Shown: positions 7,809 through 15,543 of the stretch, in pieces
Layout: every line of letters begins with the position of its first letter
Position numbering within the stretch: position 1 is the stretch's first letter
Source of the DNA: JACOTK01 sp963743945
GTDB taxonomy: Bacteria > Actinomycetota > Acidimicrobiia > Acidimicrobiales > CADCSY01
Reading direction: 5' to 3'
Assembly: GCA_963743945.1 (NCBI GenBank)
Contig: CAVURO010000008.1
Span: 124,001 to 188,000, forward strand
Length of the DNA stretch: 64,000 nt
Notes under the pieces: generated by a model
Database searches by the model: none
What the model saw: the letters and a program-made list of their open reading frames with translations, nothing else
What the model was told of the DNA's origin: nothing
Program-made: the position numbers and the translations under genes

Positions 7809-8486
7809 ATGAATGAGAAGCATATCTCATATGCTGAGACCCCAATCTGGGATCCCGAGCTCTACGACGCGCCCCGCCGGCGGCTGGTGCCCGACTTCGA
7901 CCGCTTCTACGGGACGGCCGCAGACCTCGTCGCCGAGCTCGGCATCGACGAGCCCGAGGTGCTCGATCTCGGCGCCGGCACCGGCCTGCTTTCCGCAGCG
8001 GTCCGCGCCGCCGTGCCCGGCTCCCGGCTGACGCTGCTCGACGGCGCCGCGCCGATGCTCGCCGCCGCCCGACAGCGGCTCGGCGATGTACGCACGATCA
8101 TCGCCGACCTCACCGACCCGCTGCCGGCGGGCCCGTTCGACGCCGCGGTGAGCGCCCTCGCCGTCCATCACCTCGACGACGCCGGCAAGCGCGACCTGTT
8201 CGGCCGCATCCGCGCCGTGCTGCGCCCCGGCGGCGTGTTCGTGAACGCGGAGCAGGTGTGCGGGCCGACGCCGGCCGACCAGGCTCGCTACGAGGCGGTC
8301 CACGAGCGCGATGCCCGGGCACTCGGCTCCGACGATGCCGAGTGGGACGCCGCCGTGGTGCGGATGTCGCACGACCGCTGCGCCACGGTCGAGGACCAGG
8401 TCGCCTGGCTGGCCGCCGCCGGGTTCGACGCGGTCGACGTCGACTTCAAGCGGTTCCGCTTCGCGGTCTACCACGGGGTCGCCTGA
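7809..8486 (+). CDS. Class I SAM-dependent methyltransferase
   Basis: The 225-residue product has methyltransferase motif I (LDLGAGTGLLSAAV, about residues 55-68), an acidic strand end (LTLLDGAAPM), the motif near DAAVSALAVHHLDD and the post-motif VLRPGGVFVNAEQV. These place it in the UbiE/methyltransferase-11/25 group acting on small molecules; the substrate is unknown. The ATG at 7809 gives a natural N-terminus; longer frames run into DNA without family features. Its GC content and strong GCC/CGC/GAC codon bias exceed those of the preceding genes, which fits acquisition next to the tRNA. Confidence 0.8.
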   Translation: MNEKHISYAETPIWDPELYDAPRRRLVPDFDRFYGTAADLVAELGIDEPEVLDLGAGTGLLSAAVRAAVPGSRLTLLDGAAPMLAAARQRLGDVRTIIADLTDPLPAGPFDAAVSALAVHHLDDAGKRDLFGRIRAVLRPGGVFVNAEQVCGPTPADQARYEAVHERDARALGSDDAEWDAAVVRMSHDRCATVEDQVAWLAAAGFDAVDVDFKRFRFAVYHGVA

Positions 8487-8610
8487 TGGACACCGGGGCG
8501 TTCGCCCGCAGCGGGGAGTGGCGCGGACCCACTCGGTCACGGCGAGCCACGCCGGCCGAGTGGGCACGAGGTCGGCCACGGCGCCCAGCATCGAGCGCCA
8601 TCATCGGGGG

Positions 8611-9321
8611 GTGATCGTCCTCCTCCCGCCCTCCGAGGGCAAGGCCGTTGGCGGGCGCGGCTCGTGGACCTATGGCGCCGGCGCGTTCGGCGAGCTCGCC
8701 GGTCGCCGCTTGGAGGTGGCCGAGGCCGTCGTCGCCCACCTCGCCGACCGCACGCGGCTCTTCGGCACCGACGGCGTGCTCGCCGACCGGGCCGTTGAAG
8801 CGGCCCGGTCGCTCGCCGCCGGCACGGCGCCCGGGCTGCCGGCCTGGCGCCGCTTCACCGGCGTGGTGTGGGAGCACCTCGACCCGGCCACGCTGCCACC
8901 GGCGGCGCGACGGCGGATCGTCGTACCCTCGGCCCAGCTCGGCCTGGTCCGGGGCGACGACCAGGTGCCCGACTTCCGACTCAAGTTCTCGGTGTCGGTC
9001 GGCGACCTCGGGCGGCTCGACCGCTGGTGGCGCGACGCCCTCACTGACGTTCTGTCCCGCACCCGCGGTCCGATCGTCGACCTGCTCCCCAACGAGCACG
9101 CCGCCGCCCTCGACCTCACCCGGCTCGGTCGCCGGCGCGTGGTGCGGGTGGCCTTCGTCGCCGCCGACGGGGCCGGTGCCGCCGGCCACGCGGCGAAGGC
9201 GGTGAAGGGCGTGCTGGCCCGGGCCGTCCTGCTCGGCGGGCTCGACGCCGCCGACGGCTTCGCTTGGCGGGGCTGGACCTCGTCCGTTGCCTGCGACGAG
9301 ATCGTCATCCACGCGCCCTGA
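8611..9321 (+). CDS. yaaA: YaaA-family peroxide stress protein
   Basis: The 236-residue product opens with the family hallmark IVLLPPSEGKA and has PSAQLGLVRGDD and DFRLKFSV in mid-sequence, typical of YaaA (DUF328/UPF0246). In E. coli YaaA lowers free intracellular iron during peroxide stress, and the fold binds DNA. Some actinobacterial members are shorter and divergent, as here. Translation probably begins at the GTG at 8611 in a G-rich context. The gene lies in the GC-rich block after tRNA-Ala. Confidence 0.8.
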   Translation: MIVLLPPSEGKAVGGRGSWTYGAGAFGELAGRRLEVAEAVVAHLADRTRLFGTDGVLADRAVEAARSLAAGTAPGLPAWRRFTGVVWEHLDPATLPPAARRRIVVPSAQLGLVRGDDQVPDFRLKFSVSVGDLGRLDRWWRDALTDVLSRTRGPIVDLLPNEHAAALDLTRLGRRRVVRVAFVAADGAGAAGHAAKAVKGVLARAVLLGGLDAADGFAWRGWTSSVACDEIVIHAP

Positions 9322-9446
9322 CCTTCGAGGATTGCGTGCCAGGGAGCACCTCGATCCCGACCGTTGATCTCGTCGGCCCCCGGGGCGCACGTCTGCGCCC
9401 TTAAACACACTAATGATGGTTCATCTTGATAGGTTTGTGTCGTTCT

Positions 9447-10508
9447 ATGAGGAGCTTCCAGCGGGCCGAGACGCTCGATCCGGTGCCAGGCGATGTCGTG
9501 CAGATCCTCCGCCGGATCGACCAGGCAGCCGGGGCCGAGGCGCGCCACACCGACCAACTGCCCCAGCTCCTGGAGGCGTTGCGGGAGCAGGCCCGCGTGG
9601 AGTCGATCACCGCATCGAGCGCCATCGAAGGCGTGGTCGTCGAGGACGCCCGCGTCCCAAGACTCGTTTCCGGGACACCGGAGAGGCTCCGCAACCGGAG
9701 CGAAGCCGAGTTTGCCGGTTACCGGGCCGCGCTCGACTACCTGAACCAGGAGGACCCGGGGGATTTGACCGTCGGACTCATCCTGCACCTGCACCGGCTG
9801 CTGTTCTCGTTCACCGAAGGCCGCGGGGGCTACCTCAAGACCGACGACAACCTGGTGGTCGGGCGCACGGAGGACGGCATGAGGACCGTGCGGTTCGAGC
9901 CCGTCAGCGCTCGAGAGACCCCGCACTACATGGAGGAGCTCGTCGCCCGCGTCACCTCCGAGCCCGCCAAGGGGGCGCATCACCCGCTCATCCTCACCGC
10001 AGGGTTCGTGCTCGACTTCCTCTGCATCCACCCATTCGCCGACGGCAACGGGCGAGTCGCGCGACTCGTCACCGCCTACCTGCTCCAGCACACCGGCTAC
10101 GGGGTCGGTCGCTACGTGAGCGTCGAGCAGTTGATCTTCGAGGAGAAGGACGGGTACTACGACGCGCTGGCGGCCTCCACGACGGGATGGTTCGACGACG
10201 GCCGGCACGACATCTGGCCGTGGGCCCGTTATCTCCTCGGTCGACTGAACGAGGCGTACGACCGCCTCGAAGCTCGCATCGCGGCAGGCACCTCAGGAGG
10301 CACGAAGCAGGACCGCGTGCGGGACTTCGTCCTTCTCCATGCCCCCGACACCTTCACCATCGCCGACATCCGCAAGGCGCTGCCCGGAGTGAGTGACAAC
10401 ACCATCCGTCTGGTCCTCGTCGACCTGAAGAGCGCGGGACGCATCACCAACGACGGAACGGGCCGGAGCGCGAGGTGGCGGCGGACGGAGACGGACGCCG
10501 CTCGATGA
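9447..10508 (+). CDS. Fic-domain protein with N-terminal inhibitory helix
   Basis: The canonical Fic motif HPFADGNGRVAR begins at residue 195, with all residues for AMP transfer present. An N-terminal inhibitory motif of the [ST]xxxE[GN] type is seen as SSAIEG (57-62), so this looks like a class II Fic protein with intramolecular auto-inhibition. The C-terminal ~80 residues look like a winged helix (FTIADIRKALPGVSDNTIRL), common in Fic regulators. It likely AMPylates a protein, target unknown. A TTG at 9426 would add 7 residues; another ATG-rich frame at 9413 is out of phase. No separate antitoxin gene is adjacent. Confidence 0.88.
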   Translation: MRSFQRAETLDPVPGDVVQILRRIDQAAGAEARHTDQLPQLLEALREQARVESITASSAIEGVVVEDARVPRLVSGTPERLRNRSEAEFAGYRAALDYLNQEDPGDLTVGLILHLHRLLFSFTEGRGGYLKTDDNLVVGRTEDGMRTVRFEPVSARETPHYMEELVARVTSEPAKGAHHPLILTAGFVLDFLCIHPFADGNGRVARLVTAYLLQHTGYGVGRYVSVEQLIFEEKDGYYDALAASTTGWFDDGRHDIWPWARYLLGRLNEAYDRLEARIAAGTSGGTKQDRVRDFVLLHAPDTFTIADIRKALPGVSDNTIRLVLVDLKSAGRITNDGTGRSARWRRTETDAAR

Positions 10509-10578
10509 GCCCCCCGGGGCCGACGTGCTCAGTTCGTGACGGGCGCTGACACTCGGGAGAAACCGCGAAGACCCAGGT

Positions 10579-13500
10579 TCAGCCCGCGGCGAGGTGCCCC
10601 GGCTCCAGGTCGACCGGTGCACCGTCTCGGTAGGACACGGTGTTGGTGCGCAGTGCCGGTACCCGCGGGCCTGGCGTGATGATGCCAACCAGATTGAGCG
10701 GGTCCGCACCCGACAACGTGACGGTCTCGCCGTCAGGTTCGCGGCGTCGGGTCCGGCGCAGGGCGTCGATCGCCTCCGGCAACGCGTACTGCTCGCCGAC
10801 GAAACCGGTGACGAAGCGTCCGCCTCGGATGACCCCCCTGGCCTCGAGGCGACGCAGCGCCCACAACAGGTCCCGCCAGGGCACCGTCGCCGGCTCGCGC
10901 ACGAGCAGGTCGCGAAACACCACACCCCACCGGGCCAGGAGCTGTTCGGCGACGGCCTCGGCAACCTCGTCGGCGGCGTGGCCGTCCTCGGCCTCGTGGA
11001 CCAGCGACCAGCGACCGACGCGGGCGGGGGTCTGGCTCATGCCACGTCGCAAACCGTGCCTGGCGCCACGCCGCAGTGCCTGAGGGCGGGTGTTGTGACG
11101 CAGACGACTGTCGAGCAGGGAGCGAACCGCCGAGAAACCGTCAGCGGTCACGAGGCCCCGGGTGACGAGGTCCCAGAGGGCCTCCTCGACCTCGATGCTT
11201 TGTCGGCCGACCAGGTCGACGATCTCGGCGTGGAACAGGGCTCCCCGGTCGCGCAGACAGGCGAGGACGTCATCGGCCGGGCCGGGGCCGGGGAGGCGTG
11301 GGGCGGCCCCGCTGCGTTGGGCCGAGAGGATCCAGGGGAGGTCGTTGCGCAGCTGAAAGCTCACCGGCGTCGCGCGCGAGGGCACCGATCGCCCCCGCTC
11401 TCCCGATGGGGCAATGGTCGGCTCGCTCTCGCCTGTGGGCGATGGCGGGCGAAGAGCGAGGCGTCCCCAGGTGACCTCGCCCGCAAGGCACAACTCGTCG
11501 AGCCACTCGCGTCGATAGCCACTCACCCGGGCGGCCAGCACGGCCTCCTCCCAGGCTCCCGCTGCCAGCTCGAAGCCCTGCAGCTGTTCGATGGCGGCAA
11601 GGACTCCTCGTCGTCCGACCAGCTGTGTCCCGGGCGCGACGTGTTGCCACCGCAGGAGGAATCGGAGGAAGTCCTGTGCGCTGACCGGCTCGATCTCGCG
11701 ACGAAGTCGATCTCGGGTGCCGTGATGGATGCGGGTGAGCAAGCGCCGCGAGCAGTACTGCTCGGCGACGTCGCCGTTGCCGTCGAGAAGGCTCGTGTCG
11801 AAGTGGCCCGAGAGCGCGAAGCCCTCCACCTCGAGCGCGGCGAGCGCAGCGCGGACGCGAGCGGGCGGAAGGGTGCACCGGAGGGCGAGATCGGCGGGTG
11901 TGGTCGGCCCGGCAAGGTCGAGGTGCCCTCGAACCACGGTGGTCCCGGCAACTTCGAGGGTGGGCGGCTCGTCGCCGAGGCATGCCGGTGGGACGGGGTG
12001 ATCGGGGCGGAAGCGCACCTGGTCGATCAGCACCTCGACCATGGGGCGGCGCTCGACGGCACACCAGCTCTCGTCCCGATCGGGGCGCCCGGACACGACC
12101 ATCGCCCGTCGATCCTCGATCAGGCGATCGAACCACGGCTGCCACCGGGGCTGCGGGCGGATGAGCACGAGTGCCATCAACAGGTCGTGAAGCTCGTCGG
12201 GATCTCGGGGGTCGGGCGCCGCTTCGGCGCGGACCTCGGCGATGACGGACGGGTCGAGTCGTCCGAGCGCCCGCGCCTCGACGGGCAGGCCGCGGGGAAG
12301 TGCCAGCGCCCGTGTTCGTCGTTCCTCGAGAGGGGCGTCGTCCAGGAAGGTGTAGGGCCGTCCGCTGAGGATCTCGTGGCTCAACACCGACGGTTCGGTG
12401 GTCTCCACGAATCGGACCTTCACCGCCCCGGTTTCCATGTCACGCACCAGGGTCTCGAGACCGTCGACATCCATCGCCTCGTGCAGACAGTCGTACATCG
12501 TCTGGTTCACCAACGGATGGTCGGGGATCTCGATGGGCCCTGCCACGTTCTCCTGACAGGCAGCAAGCGTCGGAAAGACCGCGGCCATGAGGTCGTCGGA
12601 TTCCATGCGTTGAATCGGCGGTGGGTTCCGGCGTCCGCCTCGTTGGCGCAGGACGATGAGCGATCGGTTCAGGTTCCAACGCCATCGGGCCGTGAACATC
12701 GGCGAGTAGAGCACGGCGTGGGCGAGTGTGTCGGCCACCGTGGCCGCCGACAGGTAGCGGGCGACCTCGGCGAGCGGAAAGCTGTGCTGGGGCCCGAGCG
12801 ACAGGACCACGGCGTCGTCGTTCGCCGCCGCCTGCAGCTCGAAGTCGAACGTGCGGCAGAACTTCTTGCGAAGGGCAAGACCGAGACCTCGGTTGATACG
12901 TCCGCCGAGGGGGGCATGCACGACCAGTTGCATGCCACCCGACTCGTCGAAGAAGCGCTCCATGACCAACTCGGTCGCGGTCGGCAGACCCTCCAAGCCG
13001 GCGTGGGCGGCTGCCAGGTAGGAGGCGAGCTGGTCGGCGGTCCGTTCGTCGAGCAGACACTCGGCGCCGAGCCAGGCCCGCAGTGCGTCGAGACGGCCGC
13101 CGGCCACCAGGTCGTTTGCGGCTGTCCGCAGCGCGGAGACCTCCGCCGAGAGCTCAGCGGTGCGGGCGGGCGCCTCGCCGAGCCAGAAGGGGACCGAGGG
13201 AGGCGCACCGTGGGCGTCGACCACTCGCACGACCCCCGGCTCGACCCGTCGGATGCGCCAGGAGGAGCTGCCGAGCAGGAAGACGTCGCCGACCATGCTC
13301 TCGATCGCCCAGTCCTCGTTGACGGTCCCGATGAAGGTGTCGCCCGGGTCGAGGAGCACGCGGTAGTCGGCCACCTCCGGAATGGCCCCCCCGGAGGTGA
13401 GCGCTGCCAATCGAGCCCCCCGCCGGGCACGAACCACACCGTTGACCCGATCCCGATGCAGGTAGGCGCCTCGCGGGCCTCGGCCGGTGATGATGCCGGC

Positions 13501-14919
13501 GGCCAGCAGATCGATGACCTCGTCGAAGTGCCTCCGCGGCAGCTCGGCGAAGGGCGAGGCGTGTCGAACGAGGTCGTAGAGGTCATCCTCGCGCCACTCG
13601 TCGCCGGCGCAGGAGGCGACGATCTGCTGGGCGAGGATGTCCAGCGGGGCCACCGGCGGGTGCAGTGCGTCGAGGCGACCTCCCCGGATGCCGCGCAGCA
13701 GCGCCGCGCATTCCACCAACTCGTCGCGGGTCATCGGATACAGACGACCCTTGGGGATGCCCACGCGCGAGTGGCCCGAGCGACCGACGCGCTGGAGGAA
13801 CGTGGCCAGGCTGCGAGGTGAGCCGATCTGGCACACCAGCTCGACGGGGCCCACGTCGATGCCGAGCTCGAGTGACGCCGTTGCGACGAGCGCCGAGAGA
13901 TCGCCGGCCCGCAGGCGGTTCTCGACCTCGAGCCTGCGTTCCTTCGCAAGGCTGCCGTGGTGCGCGGCAACTCGCTCGGGACCGAGACGCTCGGCGAGCA
14001 GATGCGCGACGCGTTCGGCCATGCGACGGGTGTTGACGAAGATCAGGGTGGTGCGATGTCGCCGAACGTGATCGGCGATGCGGTCGAGCACCTCTGCGGT
14101 CTGCTCCGTCGAGGCGATGGCCTCGAGCTCACCCTCGGGAAGCTCGATCGCAAGGTCCAGGGTCCGACGGTGGCCCTCGTCCACGATCACGCACCTCGGT
14201 GACCCGTCCGGGCACGACCGGTCCGTTCCGGAACCGACGAGCAGGCGTGCCACGGTCTCGATCGGTCGCTGGGTCGCGGAGAGGCCGATGCGAACGGGTG
14301 GCTCGGCACACAGCCAGGCCAGTCGCTCGAGGCTCAGCGCGAGATGCGAGCCCCGCTTGTCACGAGCGACGGCGTGGATCTCGTCGATGATCACGGTTCG
14401 GACGCCGCGCAAGGTCTCCCGGCTCCGATCAGCGGTGAGCATCAGGTAGAGCGACTCGGGGGTTGTCACGAGGATGTGGGGAGGCCGTCGTGTCATCGAG
14501 GATCGCGTGGAGCTCGGCGTGTCGCCGGTGCGGACGCCGACCCGTAGCTCGGGAACGGCGATGCCCATCTCCCCGGCGATCCGCGCCATCTCGGTGAGCG
14601 GCACCTCGAGGTTCTGATGGATGTCCACGGCCAGCGCCTTGAGGGGCGAGACATAGACCACCTGGGTCATCGCCTGCGTGGGGTTCGGATCGGCGCTCAG
14701 GCTTCGAAAGAGCTGATCGATGCAGACGAGGAACCCGGCCAACGTCTTGCCCGAGCCCGTCGGGGCAGCGATGAGGGTGTCGCGCCGGGCACCGATGGAC
14801 GGCCAGCCGTGGGCCTGCGCAGCGGTGGGTCCTTCCGGGAACCGTCCCTCGAACCAGGCGCGAACGACCGGGTGAAAGGGGGTGAGGACATCGGATGCCA
14901 CGTCGTGCCCTTCGCCCAA
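10579..14919 (-). CDS. lhr: Lhr-family ATP-dependent helicase (long form)
   Basis: This 1446-residue superfamily 2 helicase has Walker A APTGSGKT (52-59), DEIH for Walker B near residue 180, SATQRP as motif III and QRVGRSGHS as motif VI. These are followed by a winged helix and the long Lhr C-terminal region. Lhr unwinds DNA and RNA-DNA hybrids 3'-to-5' and is linked to DNA repair in mycobacteria. Full length is about that of actinobacterial Lhr. The start is a TTG with GAGGAG upstream; a GTG six codons later is an alternative. Long open frames on the opposite strand are GC-bias shadows. Confidence 0.93.
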   Translation of the reverse strand: MGEGHDVASDVLTPFHPVVRAWFEGRFPEGPTAAQAHGWPSIGARRDTLIAAPTGSGKTLAGFLVCIDQLFRSLSADPNPTQAMTQVVYVSPLKALAVDIHQNLEVPLTEMARIAGEMGIAVPELRVGVRTGDTPSSTRSSMTRRPPHILVTTPESLYLMLTADRSRETLRGVRTVIIDEIHAVARDKRGSHLALSLERLAWLCAEPPVRIGLSATQRPIETVARLLVGSGTDRSCPDGSPRCVIVDEGHRRTLDLAIELPEGELEAIASTEQTAEVLDRIADHVRRHRTTLIFVNTRRMAERVAHLLAERLGPERVAAHHGSLAKERRLEVENRLRAGDLSALVATASLELGIDVGPVELVCQIGSPRSLATFLQRVGRSGHSRVGIPKGRLYPMTRDELVECAALLRGIRGGRLDALHPPVAPLDILAQQIVASCAGDEWREDDLYDLVRHASPFAELPRRHFDEVIDLLAAGIITGRGPRGAYLHRDRVNGVVRARRGARLAALTSGGAIPEVADYRVLLDPGDTFIGTVNEDWAIESMVGDVFLLGSSSWRIRRVEPGVVRVVDAHGAPPSVPFWLGEAPARTAELSAEVSALRTAANDLVAGGRLDALRAWLGAECLLDERTADQLASYLAAAHAGLEGLPTATELVMERFFDESGGMQLVVHAPLGGRINRGLGLALRKKFCRTFDFELQAAANDDAVVLSLGPQHSFPLAEVARYLSAATVADTLAHAVLYSPMFTARWRWNLNRSLIVLRQRGGRRNPPPIQRMESDDLMAAVFPTLAACQENVAGPIEIPDHPLVNQTMYDCLHEAMDVDGLETLVRDMETGAVKVRFVETTEPSVLSHEILSGRPYTFLDDAPLEERRTRALALPRGLPVEARALGRLDPSVIAEVRAEAAPDPRDPDELHDLLMALVLIRPQPRWQPWFDRLIEDRRAMVVSGRPDRDESWCAVERRPMVEVLIDQVRFRPDHPVPPACLGDEPPTLEVAGTTVVRGHLDLAGPTTPADLALRCTLPPARVRAALAALEVEGFALSGHFDTSLLDGNGDVAEQYCSRRLLTRIHHGTRDRLRREIEPVSAQDFLRFLLRWQHVAPGTQLVGRRGVLAAIEQLQGFELAAGAWEEAVLAARVSGYRREWLDELCLAGEVTWGRLALRPPSPTGESEPTIAPSGERGRSVPSRATPVSFQLRNDLPWILSAQRSGAAPRLPGPGPADDVLACLRDRGALFHAEIVDLVGRQSIEVEEALWDLVTRGLVTADGFSAVRSLLDSRLRHNTRPQALRRGARHGLRRGMSQTPARVGRWSLVHEAEDGHAADEVAEAVAEQLLARWGVVFRDLLVREPATVPWRDLLWALRRLEARGVIRGGRFVTGFVGEQYALPEAIDALRRTRRREPDGETVTLSGADPLNLVGIITPGPRVPALRTNTVSYRDGAPVDLEPGHLAAG

Positions 14920-15062
14920 TCGGGGCTCCTCATCGGTCGGAGATCAAACGAACGAACGTTCGCCAGAGTACTCCGTCCCGGGAGGCTTGTGCTCTCGGGA
15001 GCGGGCGACGAACGAGCCTTGGGTGATCGTCCGCCCGATTGTGCAGTGCAGGCTCGACTTGT
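14920..15062. other. Spacer between lhr and the DUF1918 gene
   Basis: No gene is seen in these 143 bases. They must hold the lhr promoter. A CGAACGAACGTTCG palindrome-like stretch at about 14948-14961 resembles a LexA-type SOS box (mycobacterial consensus TCGAAC-N4-GTTCGA), which would fit a DNA-repair helicase but is not exact. Confidence 0.3.
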
Positions 15063-15078
15063 TCAGTGCAGGCTCGAC
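15044..15078. repeat. Duplicated 3' end of the DUF1918 gene
   Basis: CAGTGCAGGCTCGAC occurs at 15044-15058 and 15064-15078. The second copy overlaps the stop codon (complement 15063-15065) and the last five codons of the DUF1918 gene, so the gene end has been copied once downstream. Confidence 0.85.
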
Positions 15079-15281
15079 GGAGGTGTCGGGTGCGCAGGGA
15101 AGTGCTCGATCATGACATCCGAGCCGGGAAAGAGGAGACCCTCATGGCCGTCGTCGGACCAACGGACCAGATACGGGGGCTGACCGTCGTCCCCGTGCAC
15201 CTCCAGGATCTCCGCATCTCGATCGGGTTCTCCCACCACATGACCCTTCACAACGAGTCGGTCTCCGACACTTGCATACAT
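15063..15281 (-). CDS. DUF1918 domain protein
   Basis: A 72-residue cytosolic protein whose sequence matches the actinobacterial DUF1918 family almost end to end: VGDRLVVKGHVVGEPDRDAE, ILEVHGDDGQPPYLVRWSDD and LLFPGSD. The start ATG has AAAGGA ten bases upstream. The family folds as a small beta barrel (SH3-like); its function is unknown. The last five codons and stop are repeated just downstream. The frame extends upstream to 15428, but family homology begins at this ATG. Confidence 0.88.
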   Translation of the reverse strand: MYASVGDRLVVKGHVVGEPDRDAEILEVHGDDGQPPYLVRWSDDGHEGLLFPGSDVMIEHFPAHPTPPSSLH

Positions 15282-15543
15282 GTTCAACGTCCTTTCGCCG
15301 ACGTGCATTTCGAACGGTCGTCCGTAAACCTCTCGAATGGCGCATCGTGCCGCCAGAGCCATTGGTCCCCATTGTCCGAAAAGCGCCAGGGAATCTGACC
15401 ATTTCGGTGTGGGAAACAAGGAGGGCATTCTCCATGTGGAGAACTGTGACCTAGGACACTAGCCTCGCACTGATTCTCTTCGTGACACGAGAGACCCAAC
15501 ACTCAGTGGCGAGTCTCCATCGTCAGGACGTCAGGGGCACTGG
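15282..15543. promoter_or_regulatory. Divergent promoter region with 7-bp palindrome
   Basis: The palindrome TTCTCCA-TG-TGGAGAA (15428-15443) lies upstream of a TAGCCT hexamer (15460-15465) that could serve as -10 of the ABC transporter gene. The symmetric site sits near the -35 position and is a candidate operator. No gene is seen. Confidence 0.4.

Noticed and set aside
7509..10578. Second attachment site (repeat of the tRNA-Ala 3' end) closing the accessory block
   Set aside because: I looked for the tRNA 3' sequence after the Fic gene and in the intergenic spaces and found no convincing copy.
10594..13821. 1075-codon open frame opposite lhr
   Set aside because: It has no domain features and mirrors the GC-rich lhr codons; lhr on the other strand has all helicase motifs.
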